From positions 53,189,672 through 53,253,671 of the forward strand of contig OZ026517.1 in NCBI GenBank assembly GCA_964019695.1: DNA of 64,000 nucleotides, in the 5' to 3' direction. Shown here one piece after another: positions 1 through 12,830 of this stretch. How positions within the stretch are numbered: position 1 is the stretch's first letter; each line of letters begins with the position of its first letter. The notes below the pieces were generated by a model. It saw nothing but the letters and a program-made list of their open reading frames with translations. It searched no databases and was not told where the DNA came from. A program made the position numbers and the translations under genes. Source of the stretch: Loripinus fragilis. Taxonomy: Eukaryota > Mollusca > Bivalvia > Lucinida > Lucinidae.

Positions 1-454
1 ATAGGGTCAGTTCACCAGTAGAGAAAACTCGCCCGTTTAGGGGGATCTCCTTCTACCTGTCGCAAGTTGTTTCCATATGAGGAAATTTTGGTACCCCATC
101 AGGAGTAAAAGGGCCATTTTGGGATATGCTTGTACAAATGAACCTGTACAAGAAGAAATTAACCCAAGCATATATATAATTAATCTAATCCCTTTAGTAT
201 ATACATATTTTACTTTTTACTGTTCATTTTTTAAATGCTCTGGAAAAATGTTATTGATCACTGCAATTGATGATTTTCTTTTTTGCAAGAAAATCTGGTC
301 ATGTCCCCCATTGGAGAGGTTAACATTTTTTGACCCCAATCAAGGTCTATATATTTTTGCCACCAATTAGGGGGTAAAAAGGCCATTTAGTGCTATTTCC
401 TAAAATCAGACCTGTGCATAGAGTACTTTGTCTAAATGTTTGCTTTTGTACTAA

Positions 455-3400
455 AGCCCAAATCTCAAATTTTAAGCTCTGTATCACACCCAGGAAAAAA
501 ATTGTTACTATTTTTTAGTCAGAAGCATGCATTGTGACCTTAGAAACTCGTGTTTTACTAATTTTTCTATGGTCAATTTTCTGTAAATGGCCTGTAATCA
601 ATGTTTCCCCACTAACATTGAAAATAACAGTACATAAAATACAAGACTTATAATATATTTTATAATGGTTTAAAAGAATTTGTTTGAGTTTTAAAAGTTT
701 GATCTAGTTAAAAACATCAATTGCAGATATCAGTGAGATTAATTTCCGTTCATCAACGCTACATATGTTACTTTTTGACTTTATAGATTGCATATAAGAA
801 TGAATCATGTTCCCTAACCACAGGAAAAAACTTGATTTCTATTTTCAATCAGGGACATGTCAGGAGGCCTAAATAACGTATGTTTTACTAAGTTTTCTGT
901 GGTCAATTTTATGTAAATGCCCTGTAATCAGTGTTACCCTACTAGCAGTACACAGAAAACAAGAATAAAAGGATGTTTTCTTTCAGTATTAATGAAATGA
1001 TTCGAGCTTTACATGTTTGAGCTAGACATAACATCAAGTGTAGACATCTGTGAGATGTATTTCTGCTTGTGAGAGTTACCTATGTTACTTTTTTCGAAAG
1101 TGCAGATAATAACATTATAGATTGCATATTAGAAGAAACCACGTTCCACAACCTTAAATGTGTAAAAAATTCTCTATTCTAATGATGAGTTCAATTTTCA
1201 CAAATTGAAGCTGCTTATAATATGTACCTGGCAATAGAGGTAGTAAAATAAATAATTAAATATGCGTATTAACATGTAACTAATACTGGTGTACAGATTT
1301 ATCTGACCATTTACATTGCATTGGAATATACAATCATAGTTTCATCTTCATCTCTGGCACAATGAAATCAAATAATAACTATATAAATAAATTCAACTAC
1401 GATGGATAGTATTTTGCTGTTAATATATAAGATAACGTAGGTAACAGCATTGTCCCCTGCATAAATGGATAAAATACTAAAAAGTGTAGAAAGTAGGCTC
1501 AAATTTTACCTGAACCTGACGAAATAGTCTGACGACAAGCCAGGCTGCGGTTATATTTGAGTCTACTCTCCACTCTGTATTTAGATAACTTCAACTATAG
1601 ACAAATTATCTAAATAAACGCTAATTTAAGAGAGGTTTGTAGTTTTGATTGATCAGTTTATCTTTGAGTCTAGTCTCCACTCTACATTGAGAGAAGTTGG
1701 ATAATAGACAAAATATTCTAAATAAACGCTAATGTAAGAGAGGTTTGTAATTTTGATTGATTCTATTACTTTGATATGAGAGTTTGCAGATTTTTTTTAC
1801 CAATGGTTCATAACAATATACATAATATCTACTTCATAATTCAAATATTGGACTGATTTTTTTAGATGTTTCCTGCTATAAAATTTTCATAATAGTCCTG
1901 TAAACAACGTTACCATGTAAAATCAGGGTAGAAAATTGTTAGCCAGTACAGCTAAATGCTAATAAGAATATTTATATATTAATTTCACTATAGTTGCAAG
2001 TTATAAACAGCTTCAAATATGTAAAAATGAAATTTTACCATTTGAATAGAGATCTACATTTCGCCTGTCCTGACATATACTGAATATTTTTGTAACCATA
2101 TATGTTTGCTGAAGCAGCGAGTGATTCGTTGCATATAAGGTTAGTCTTTACATTGCAGTTATCTACTACATGTATAAACCAGAGCAATATACTTGAATAG
2201 CTAGCACTTGTTACTGATTACAAAACTCAAAATGTGTTAACTTAATATAACATTACACTTAAAATAAAATGGAAATCATGTCCTTTCTTTGTTGACAAGA
2301 CAGCCCTCAAACAATGTTAGTATCAACACATATCTACAATGATATGGGTACAAGAATAAGTCAGTTTATGAGTAGAATGCTGTCTACAAGCTGTTGACAG
2401 CAGTATATTGTTCTCATTGACAATGCATTCCAACAAACACTCATTCGACAATTTAATATGTGTGTTTCATGGGTTCAAACCATGTTGTTGAATGTTGGTG
2501 TGTCGTTTTTATGATTAAAGCCTTAGAATAATTCCTGAAATAAAAAATAAAGCTTCACTAACTGACAAAACTTTTGCAATTAATGTTACCATGAAATATC
2601 TTTATAGCTACGTAATATGCATTTAAGTCTATGAGCATGGCTAAAGTAGCCTTACCTCAAACTTCCTTGGTTAGCAAACAAAATAACTCTTATAAAATTG
2701 CTGTATATTACAATAAGATAATAGGCATTTTACAATATGATATAAGTAATTAGTGTCCATCAAAGAATAGAAGATTGCAATTTTGACAGGTGGTACATTG
2801 ATTTTTTTTAAAGGTAATGGGCAACAGTGAAAATTAAATAGATTAAACATACAACAAAAACGTTAATGATAGATCTACAAAGCACCAGGTACATTTGAGT
2901 ATAAACCATCCTACTTCTGTTCTGATAAGTAATTTGGTTGATATAATATATACTTGCAATCTTTAAAATTGATTTTGGAATTTTAGAGTATAACAAAATG
3001 CAGTCAAGACATAAATCTTATGTGTCTCTTCCGTATGGTACCTTTGGTTTGTCTACAGTCTGTGGTTGTGACTTTTCCTGGTCATACCCTTTTTTAGCAA
3101 ACATAGTTGGGGGTTATTCAAGCAAGATAAAATACTTTTATTGATAAAAAAAGGGAGCAGTAGTTGCAGGATAACATATTTAAGCTATAACAATGACACT
3201 GTGCTGTTACATATGTTATTAGCTTACCTTACATATGCATTTAGTGTAAAGGGTTAATGACTTGTAAAACAGCTTATCATCAAATTTGACCAATCTTTTA
3301 CCCATTTGCTCTTGTTAAAGGAAGGCTTAACAAGAGTTTTACTGGTTTTAAGATTTTCATTATTTGTGTAAAATCAACAGAAAGCATCTGCTCTGGAAGA

Positions 3401-4435
3401 CAACCATCACTATCGCCTTGTCACCAGGTGCAGGTAATATTGTTTTGCAGTTTTAATTTATTTATTGATGTACAGTATATTCAGTCCAATATTTAAATCA
3501 TAAAGTAAGTATCACAGTTTATTGCTACAAATTTTGATAAAAAAATCTGCAAATTGCCATATTGAAATAAAAGAAGCAAACAATTTACGATAAGTGCATA
3601 TCTAACATATTAGTCTATAATATAAGTTCTTAAAAATTTGTGGAGAGTAGACTCAAATTTATCTGAGCCTGTTGTCAGGCTAAGGTAAAATCTGAGTCTA
3701 CCCGCTACAATTTTTAGAATCTTTATCCATTTATGCAAAACACCATTTGTGTTGTCTACGTTACCTTATAAATATATAGACAGAAATTAGATACTCATAG
3801 TAGTTAAACTTATCAGTATAGATGTTATTTAATTTATCGTGACAACAATGAATGAAGACCCTGCCCATTCCAATGCAATGTAAATGGTTGAATAGAAAAT
3901 CTGTATGGCAGTAGAAGTGACATACTTATAGCTATATTTAAACATTTATTTTTACTACACACTGTATTCAGTTACATGTTATAACAGCTTCAAATTTGTG
4001 AAAAAGGACTTTCATCATTGGCAAAAGGATCTTAATTACAAATTCAAGGTTGTGGAACATGGTTTATTCTAATATGCCATCTAAATAGTCATCATCTACA
4101 CACGTTCGTATGAAATGTAACATAAGTAGCTCCAACAAGCATAAATGCTCGTCACAGATGTCTGCAATTGATGTTTATGTCTCAATCAAACATGAAAAGC
4201 TCAAATAACTTCATTAATACTATTGAAAATATCATATTGCCCTTGTATTTTGTGTACTGCTATTTTCAATGTTAGGGTAACATTGGTTACAAGCGATTTG
4301 CAGAAAATTTATTAAAACATGGGTTTCTAAGGCCAAAATACATGCCCCTGACTGAAAATAGTAACCAAGTTGTTCTTCCTGGGGTTGGGAAACATGGCTC
4401 ATTCTTATATGCAAATTATTTAAGAAATACATTCG
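455..4435. repeat. Giant imperfect foldback (inverted repeat) element
   Basis: The left arm (about 455-1890) reads as the reverse complement of the right arm (about 3450-4435). Matched landmarks are 1430-1590 with 3640-3775, 1180-1330 with 3860-4010, 1780-1860 with 3480-3560, and 480-620 with 4230-4350. The left arm is longer because its outer part is tandemly duplicated with a period near 332 bp (landmarks at 788 and 1120), and because a 110-bp segment at about 1556-1660 is repeated at 1666-1760. The centre (about 1890-3450) is AT-rich with no recognisable coding sequence. A large nonautonomous DNA transposon is the likely origin; no transposase is visible. Ends are approximate. Confidence 0.6.
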
Positions 4436-4436
4436 A

Positions 4437-4558
4437 TGTTTGGAATGTTCATGGAATCATGAATACTTCGGGTGTCTTGAACATGACGCCCAAAGAAGGC
4501 CTTCATGTTAGCTTTGCAAGAGACCAAAGGTATTCATGATTCCATAAACAGACCAAAA
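4437..4558. mobile_element. Small hairpin MITE, family H, copy 1
   Basis: The ends are inverted copies: GGAATGTTCATGGAATCATG near 4442 pairs with a diverged TATTCATGATTCCATAAACA near 4531. The same hairpin occurs at 21814-21957. It lies against a fragment of repeat family G at 4560-4675, and the same H-next-to-G arrangement is seen at 21.8 kb, so H may be the terminus of a larger element. Confidence 0.5.
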
Positions 4559-4677
4559 TTGAATTTACATTATATTATAAATATCTAAAATATAGAAACT
4601 ATTTATAATATAGGGGGAATAATATGTAGTCGTATTAACAGTTTTGTTAGAGTGTAAAACGGAAAAATAAAATAGCC

Positions 4678-5575
4678 AGTTGGATGTTTCTATTAACTGA
4701 ATACCAGGACAGCATTACCAAAAACCGTTTAGAAAGCAAAGCAATGCGCTAAATTTTTCGACTAAAAATCACATGTCACAATGCACATATTTTGAAAATA
4801 TATAACCGACAGTAGTTTTAAAATGCCATGCCTTGTTATTTTTGTCAAGCACACTTTATGATCATTGTATTGAAACAAAAAGATATTTTGTAAACCAGAA
4901 CAAAGGAAAGATAACTCTAATAATCTTCCCCTGGGGCAGAGTAAGTTTAGCTATGAGTTGACATTCTGGTTCAATTCAATTGAAATCGGTGACAAACAAA
5001 AAAAGTAAAAATACCTTGAGAGTAGAAATCAATCAATTGTTTGATGGTTAACGCGATACCATGAGAAGTTCTTATGTCATCGACAAAATGTGTGGGGTAA
5101 GGGTTACCCACTTCTTGAAAAGTAGGGGTAGTCTTATTAGGAATCATTTTCTTTAATACAGAAATGAACAAGCCACACTTTTTGCGTGACAAAATAAATT
5201 TTATGCATTGTTCGCTTCAGATAAAGCAAAACATATATCAATAGGCATTTTCGTGCTCCTGTAGTGACACAATCTATAGCAAAAGAATAAAGAAAAATTG
5301 AAAAAAAGTCCAATTTTTGAAAGTTTACCATTTCTCTACTAGTCAACATTTTCCGAATTTAAAGGTGTAAGTGATGCAAACAGTGATTGCATAATATATT
5401 TTAATAAAGAATTAAGTTTGCACCAAATAGTTAATTTGTCAAACCATGATCGTAAACAAGGTCTTCAATTTGCCTTCATTTTTGACAAATATTTTGCTTA
5501 AAAGTTCAGCCAGTGTATAAAGCCTACTCATTTTGAGCATTCGCTGCACGTGCACGCCGAGTCCTTTTCTTTCTT
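4678..5575. repeat. Approximately 900-bp dispersed repeat, copy 1
   Basis: This stretch is repeated in direct orientation at about 43495-44383, from TTGGATGTTTCTA near 4680 to GCCGAGTCCTTTT near 5560. The two copies align along their length with scattered substitutions and small indels. No terminal inverted repeats were found and no protein family was recognised in any frame. The second copy sits inside a mariner-type element, so it is either cargo of that element or a nested insertion. Confidence 0.6.
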
Positions 5576-8500
5576 CCTAGCGAGATGACTGTAAAACTAG
5601 AAAGGACACGTATCAATGCATATTAGATTCTGAGCTGCTAATAGACCCCAGGGGAATTTTTGTACACTATGCTTTTCTAAATATATAATATATAAGACAC
5701 ATAATGACACACGTTAGCCCTCTGTCAGTTGGGCCATTAACTGCCATGTTTACTGTGTTTCCCTATATTAGCTTCAAATTTTATCAAGAAAATACAAACC
5801 TATAACTAAATCTATTTATTGGCATGCTGATTGCCTTAAAATTACTCAATCAAATGCAACAAACTGCGTATGCATTTAAACAAACTAAGCATATTATATT
5901 GTTGTTATATACGTTACTTACTTTCAAATATATTACTAGTAACCAGTGTTGTGCTATCAGTAGACCAAGGGCTGCCAAAATATATCTTAGACGAAGTTTT
6001 ATACACTATGGCTTTTTAAACCAAATTACATACGCCACAAAATAATGCATGTTAGTTTTCTATGGTTTTGTGAGTTACCCTGCTATAGCTGAGTTTAATA
6101 CGTTACCATAAAATAATATAAATCCTACAGTATATAGATCAAATCGTTTCTTACTCTTTAATATCTATATTTTTGTAATTTAAAGAATATCACTAGCAGT
6201 CTACTTTTAATTCATCTAGGTATATTTTATTAATGTTACATATGGCAATTCTTTTAACTACATTACTATAGCGCAGCATTAGCACTATATGAGTTCAAAC
6301 TACTTGAGCGTGTAAATTATTGTCATTTGATGGTTCAATTAAATTAGAGAAAAATAATATATTTTAGCATAAAATATAAGTGAAATTAAACCTAAAGCAT
6401 AGGTGATGAAAAGGAAAACACTTAAACTAAAAGCACACAAGAGACCATTTCATTTAAGAGTGTTCTATGGACTATGTAAATATTACTTATAGAAAATACT
6501 TATTCCAAAGATAAATTTATGTTTTTAAATGCTTAAATAATATTATTTATCTCTCTGGCATTTATATATGTTTATTTATTTTCATACATGAAATGATATA
6601 TGAAGGACATCATCTTCACTGTCTACAGTTAGATTTAAATGAAACATGATATTAGGCATGTAGTACCTTAGTAATATCTATCGACCATCATGTATGCCAA
6701 CGTTTATTCAGTTTATCAGCTATTGATTACAAAAAAACTATATTGATAACAATCAAGGAAGAAAGCTAATTCACAATTTATAGTAATGTTAGTCACCTCA
6801 AGAATGGCTAAAAATTTAGAAGAAAAATGAAAACTTTAAACAAGTGTTTATCCTTGTCCTTTGTGAACACAAACCTGTTTTTTTAAATTATCATGATTTT
6901 TGACCCGCATATGGCACTCACCGTGCCAAAGTAAATAAGAAGGTAAAGATCAGGAATCGATACAATCAAGTAACATCGTGACCCAGTACACAACATGGGA
7001 AAGTGATAAAAACACAAGAAAACATCACATACAAGAGAGCTAAGAGGTTAGCCCTTTCCCAGCAGGTGACCACAAGGCTGTTATTCACAGACATGGCAAA
7101 CGTAAAACATTAATATCAAAAATTATCCACAAAAGAAGCACCGCCTTGGGACGGTCAGTAAAAAAAATTTTATACTGGAGGGCTTAAACTAGTTTATTAT
7201 TTATGGTACTAACCTCACCCTATGGCAATGAATCTCTTAATATCTAGAGCATGTCTAGTATATAATTCATCTTTGTTGTATGCACAACAAGAATATTTTA
7301 AAAGAATATTACACTACACTTAATATATCATCTCATAAAACAAAATAAGCTTTAAAAATTGACAGAGTCTGTTATTACGAACTGATAAATACTATTATAA
7401 TGAAAAAAATATTATCTTTGTTTATATTTTACAAAAATCAGTTTTGAAGTCCCTGGCGCAAGAGAGATCTAAGTCCAATATTGAAGTATGATATTAAATC
7501 ATAGTATCGGCAAAGTTTTGCGAGGTTTATAATACAAATAATCATGTTTAAAAAGTTTCTGGGTTAACAGTTAATTGCGAGTGTTGAATTCAGCAACATG
7601 AATAGATGCTCCAGCACATGGGATGAGTTGAAAAATATAAACTCAATATGATGTAGAGCGAGGAACATCCCCATCTAAAAATACGATATTGACAATTCCA
7701 AAATCAAAACCGTCACGTTTATTATAAATTTTGGCTTTAACTGTATCACCAGAAAAGGTCAAATGAGGCTTCTGTATCAGAGGTATTGACTTTATTGAGT
7801 TGAAGTTCTGCATGGTATATTTGACTTACCATATTGTCAAAATAAATATTATTTACGTTTAAATTATCATCCAAATATCTGAATGTAGTGTTAAAAGCGT
7901 CAATAATATCAACCTGCTTATCATTAGAAAGAGACATCATAAAATCCTTTTCATGACAAAACAAGAATAAATCAAAAGACTCAAACCTGACAAAGAATCA
8001 GTCAAGTCTGGCTAGTTTTTGCTGTCGATAGCAAGAAAAGCTGGGTGAAGTTAACAAAAGCTTAGGCAGATTTGACTGGTTGGACAAGCTGACCTTTGTA
8101 CTCGACAGTTAGATTGTATTTTTTGCCATGTTAATTATGAATGGGTTTTTTGTTATTATTGCTTTTTGCAGTTTTCGCAATATTTATTCTATTTGGGAAA
8201 GTTTAATTTGCAGTGTTTTGCGCATTTTCTCGTTTCTTCTCCGTCACGACATATGTTGCATAATTCTAAGTGAGCAGTCTGAAGAGGGTTCATACTGAAG
8301 TCAGAATACTAGTAGTTTGATGCAGAGTTAATGGAGAAGAGTAGGGAAAGATGTGGTTACATAGTAAATATTGAGTAAACAGTTTTATTCTATTTAAGCT
8401 TTTAATGATGCACAATTTTGAACAGGTTTTAAGAATTTGACCCTCGGTTTTAAAACAAAAATACAGACTATTCTCTGTTCGTCATTAAAACAAAAATACT

Positions 8501-8630
8501 TTCTATGTGAAACGGAGTAGCTTGGTTACTGCCCTTTTCTAAGGGGTATATGATCTCACTCCAGGGGTAGTAAGGTTCCGGGGACAACTAGCAACAGCAC
8601 AAATCATGATGAAGCTCTCTCATTTATTAG
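5576..8630. other. Gene-free AT-rich stretch
   Basis: No convincing coding region, RNA gene or transposon end was seen. About 80 bases near 6950-7015 resemble 50670-50745 (shared AGATCAGGAATCGATACAAT), marking a short dispersed repeat. The first exon of gene 1 was looked for here and not found. Confidence 0.5.
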
Positions 8631-8654
8631 CTAGGCTCAAGTCCCTCTTCCCAT

Positions 8655-9490
8655 AGCTGTGTCCATAGTATTATTGAATTATGCAGCGCTGGTTCGAATA
8701 GACGTAAGTCTGCCTCAATCAGCTGGTAATCGCAAACTGCCAAAAAGTAAATCACCAGACGTCAAAATAGACGCCCGTAACCGCTCTATGATCTTCTGGT
8801 GGTATTGATGCAACGTCTATAACGCTGCATCAATTCCCCCACTACACGCATATAGCAGAAATAATTTGTGCGCTGACAAGATATATTTCTAAAGCTATGA
8901 AAAAGGCTATTAAGCAGCCCTTGAACATGTGCTGTTGGTGTTGGTGCAACGTCTTTTTACGCTACATCAACTCCGCCAGTACATGCAATACAGATCAACT
9001 CAATATCATGAATAATGGCAAATAATGTAGCATGAATATTAAACGTACCTGTGGAATATATTAAGTCCATAGTAATATGGAATTATGCAGCACTGCATCA
9101 ATCGGCTAGTATTCGATAACTGTGAAAAGACCGGGTAAAGTTAGTTTATAAGCATGCATGGGTTACACAGGTGAGAAGTGCAAAGAGTTGGGCGCTTGCA
9201 AAATTCGCGCTACTCAGGTATATTCTCATGAATTAATCCTAAAATGTAACGTGAGCTAACATGTATAATGACTTGAGTAGATATAAAGAATGAGTGAAGA
9301 AGATAGCAAGAGTTTAGCTAAGATTAAGGCAAGATGCCTGTAAGTAGACCCCATTATATATGTTCTATCATGTATTACTTACATGTACGTGTTATGAGCG
9401 TGCAAAGGCACAGTAAGTGTGTAAAGAAGGAAAATAAATAAAATTGAAAGGAGATTATTTGTACTGCAAGTGAGAAAAATCTTCTTTTTT
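8655..9490. repeat. Left direct repeat flanking the gene 1 C1q exon (family J)
   Basis: The part 8879-9490 is repeated in the same orientation at 11612-12279 with few differences; the right copy has extra sequence near 11760-11845. A third, partial copy of the interior precedes it at about 8655-8760. Each copy contains a small hairpin in which GTTGGTGCAACG faces a TACATCAAC-type arm. No terminal inverted repeats, no TG...CA ends and no RT or integrase lie between the copies, so LTRs are not supported. Tandem duplication or two insertions of one repeat are both possible. Confidence 0.65.
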
Positions 9491-9899
9491 GCATTTTTTT
9501 TCTTTAGTGATCGTCAATATTGTAGATTTTTTATTCTATTTTGATCCCCAGAAAACGAATCACGACAGCAACTTGAAGGTTAGAATGTGTACACACGCAC
9601 ACACACCCTCCATAAGAACTTTCTACCTGCCTCCTCCCAGCTGAGAAATACTGTAATGTTCATTCCCTAAGAGGCGAAATTTGCAATCGAACTTCTGAAA
9701 ACGTGTTCCATATCAATTTTTATTGCCAAACATACTACGAATATACAGTTGATACATATTCTTACTTTGTCCTTAGTCCCACTTTGCAAGAGACAATTAC
9801 GAATGTACTGTTCAAAGTAAAAATTCTCACCCTGTCTGCCAAAGAGAAAATTCCCACTTCCAGCATTGTCCAATTCTCACTTTGAACATATAAATCTTG

Positions 9900-10130
9900 A
9901 ATCTATTAACATAAATCAATAATCTATTAACTGTCATATCAAAGCCTCGTCAACTTTTAAAAGATGTTTAGCTAAATCTTTGAATAAATAACTATCTTAC
10001 CAAAGCATTGTCAATGATACGTTGAGCAATATATTCCAAATATATATTTATCTAGCTACAGCATTGTCAAGAAAAGATGTTTTAGCTCTTATATAATATC
10101 TTTGAATTAAATAAACATTTCTTTCATATA
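9900..10130. repeat. Minisatellite in the gene 1 intron
   Basis: Three to four diverged units of roughly 65-75 bp carry the recurring motifs (TATCTxxCCA)CAGCxTTGTCAA, AAGATGTTTAGCT and TCTTTGAATTAAATAA. The same unit forms the array at about 56160-56827, continued at 59020-59182, inside the gene 3 intron and in the same orientation. Here it ends about 290 bp before the gene 1 splice acceptor. Confidence 0.6.
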
Positions 10131-10417
10131 CTGACCCACACTTTCAACGCAAGTATAGTTTTAATGAGAAAACGATGTATTGTCGAAATTGTTTTGTTCA
10201 GAGCTTATGGTACTGTCTGTTCATGCAGTCTTGTAATGATAAAAATGAATGAGTGACTGAAAAAAGTTATGTTTTCATATAACCAAATAAGTTTTCTGTC
10301 TGTTAATTAAATTGCGCTACAATGGATGAAATAATATATAAAATATTTAAGGTTCAGTCCAAATTTGCATTGGAAGTGTGGGCCAGTATATATAGGGTTT
10401 TGTTTTGCTTTATACAG

Positions 10418-10878
10418 GATGCAATGAACAAGCACCCGTTTTCATGGCTGCACTCTCCGCAGATCTCGTGCACTGTACTCACCTTCAACCAGTAATCTTC
10501 GATGCTGTCAAGGTCAACCGAGGAGGAGGATACAACAATGTGCATGGCATTTTTACTGCTCCAGTGTCAGGGATATACGCTTTCAGCGCAACGCTCTCTG
10601 CGATGTCAAATAATGACTACCATGTAGCATTCGTTAAAGGGAATGCCACAAATGATATAGGTTACTTGTACGCAGACGCTCAGAACATATGGCACCAGAG
10701 GAGCACGGCCGTATTTACACATCTGAACCAGAATGAGGAGGTATGGATGGTGTGCCTCTTGGATTCTAGAATAGAGGGAGATGATAATCAACGTGCAATC
10801 GAAGGGGCTAATGATTTTCATTCTCACATGTCTGGATTTCTTGTTTCTGCAGACAGACGGACCTCTCCTATTGGATGA
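10418..10878 (+). CDS. C1q-domain protein gene 1, terminal exon
   Basis: This exon encodes nearly all of a globular C1q domain of a secreted, trimer-forming recognition protein. It opens in phase 1 after an acceptor (TTTATACAG) at 10417, giving Gly, then CNEQAPVFMAAL. It carries the family core GIFTAPVSGIYAFSATLS, then HVAFVK, NQNEEVWMVCL, DSRIEGD and the closing strand HMSGFLVSAD, and ends with RRTSPIG before a TGA at 10876. About 152 codons are intact without stops. Protein identity to the gene 2 domain is about two thirds. The matching signal-peptide exon was not found in the 10.4 kb upstream; it probably lies before the window, since the gene 2 intron is 13.6 kb. A nearby ATG is not needed because the frame runs through the acceptor. 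A candidate AATAAA lies at 11497. An orphan or pseudogene exon cannot be excluded. Confidence 0.88.
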
Positions 10879-11300
10879 ATTTTAATTCTCACACACCAGA
10901 TAGGGATTCCTGTCGCTTATAATTCTATCTCACATACCCGTATAAAAAAACTTCAACCAGATAAGAGAGACTGGGCGGTTCTTAGCTAAGACCCACCTGT
11001 GGACATTTCCATATAAAATTCGGTAAAACAGGTGTAATTGTTCGCCTATGAAATATTTTACACCTGTTTATAACCTGATGAAGTGCTTATGTAAGTTTCT
11101 TTGTTTGGAGTCACGATGTTTAAGCATTACATAAACCACCTGCAGTTTCGCTTTTAATATGTTTTGTTCAAGTAGATGAGCATTTATTGTAAAAATAATA
11201 TAAAATGAAAACATTAATTCAGCTAAAACAGTAATTTAAAAGTGAGGCCTTTCCCAGGTAACAGGTAACGTTTCTGAAACGTTTGTGTTTTGTACTATGT

Positions 11301-11410
11301 AGGTTTGCTTACACGTAACCATTTAGAAACGTTATATAAACGTTTCTCATAGGTTTGTTTAAACGTAACATTTCAGAAACGTTATATTAACCTTTCACAT
11401 AGGTACTGGT
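11301..11410. repeat. 50-bp tandem repeat
   Basis: Two 50-bp units start with AGGTTTG at 11301 and 11351, and a third start (AGGTACTGG) follows at 11401. Each unit contains AGAAACGTTATAT; the upstream bases 11270-11300 carry related ACGTTTCTGAAACGTTT. It lies about 420 bp past the gene 1 stop. Confidence 0.6.
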
Positions 11411-11611
11411 TACTACCAAGCAACAGCCACAGAACGTTTTATTGAAAAATAATCATGTTCTAATATACCTGTATGTGTAGACAATTATTATCGGTAAATA
11501 AATGAACCAATCTCAAAGGATAGCTCAATTTAGAAAGAAGCGAAGCGCTTGATGCAGTTCCGTAAACGTTTTATAGACGTTTATCACAACCAAGTAGCGA
11601 TTGCAAACAAT

Positions 11612-12279
11612 TAGATATCTAAAGCTGTGAAGGCGGTTATTAAGCAGCCCTCAGACATGTGCTGTTGGTGTTGGTGCAACGTCTTTTTACGCTGCATCAA
11701 CTCCGCCAGTACATGCAATATAGATCAAGTCAATATCATGAAATAATGGCAAATAATGTAGCATGGGCAAATAATGTAGCATAAACGCATTGCTAATTTA
11801 CAAGAATGACAAATGTCACGTTACGAAATGTAGGAATATAAAACGTACCTGGGAATATATTAAGTCCATAGTGATATGGAATCATGCAACACTGCCTCAA
11901 TAGGCTGGTTATCGCAAACTGCGAAATGACCGGGTAAAGCTAGTTTATAAGCATGCATTGGTTACACAGGTGAGATGTGCAAAGTGTTGGGCGCTTGCAA
12001 AATTCGCGCTTCTCAGGTATATTCTCATGAATTAATCCTATAATGTAACGTGAGCTAACATGCATAATGACTTGAGTAGATATAAAGAATGAGAGAAGGA
12101 GATAACAAGAGTTTAGTTAAGATTAAGGTGAGATGCCTGTATGTAGACCCCATTACATATGTTCTATTATATACGTGTTATGAGCGTGCAAAGGCACAGT
12201 GAATGTGAAAAGAGGGAAAATTAATAACATTGATAGGAGATTATTTGTACTGCAAGTGAGAAAAGCTTTCTTTTTTTAA
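11612..12279. repeat. Right direct repeat flanking the gene 1 C1q exon (family J)
   Basis: This is the direct-orientation partner of 8879-9490. Similarity begins at the AAAGCTxTGAAxxxGGxTATTAAGCAGCCC region and ends in a T-rich run near 12270. The pair encloses about 2.1 kb that includes the C1q exon and the intronic minisatellite. Confidence 0.65.
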
Positions 12280-12514
12280 CTCAAGTGAACTGATTTAGAT
12301 GAGAACGAGATATTCATTCTCTTTTTAGAAACTTGTCACTTTGGAAAATGGCCCCTTGTGTAAACACCGACGAATAGCATGAACTGATTTAAGTAAAACG
12401 GTTACATTATTCGATGAATTGATGCAGAACTGATTGTTAAGGGATATGGTATATCTTACTTTTATGTTCCATATTTCCCCCAGAGAAATGACTGATGGGT
12501 TTCTTTTGTAGTAC

Positions 12515-12647
<133 letters not shown>

Positions 12648-12830
12648 TGACTGACTGACAAAAGAAAAGCTACATCCTTTAAATATTATTTTTTTCTGAA
12701 AAAGTAAAGAATAATGCATTTTATAGCTCCCCAAATGTCCCCTGCATACACAATGTCAACACAGGTGGATTGGTTCATGTACACAAACACCAAAAAATGG
12801 TACACATGCTTGTCCAAAAACAGGACTAAA

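Noticed and set aside
4971..5349. Protein genes on the minus strand, resembling 43912-44169
   Set aside because: The two regions are copies of one repeat, frames are broken differently in each, and no domain is recognisable.
8879..12279. LTR retrotransposon bounded by the two direct repeats
   Set aside because: No TG...CA ends, primer binding site, gag, protease, RT or integrase; the interval holds a host C1q exon.
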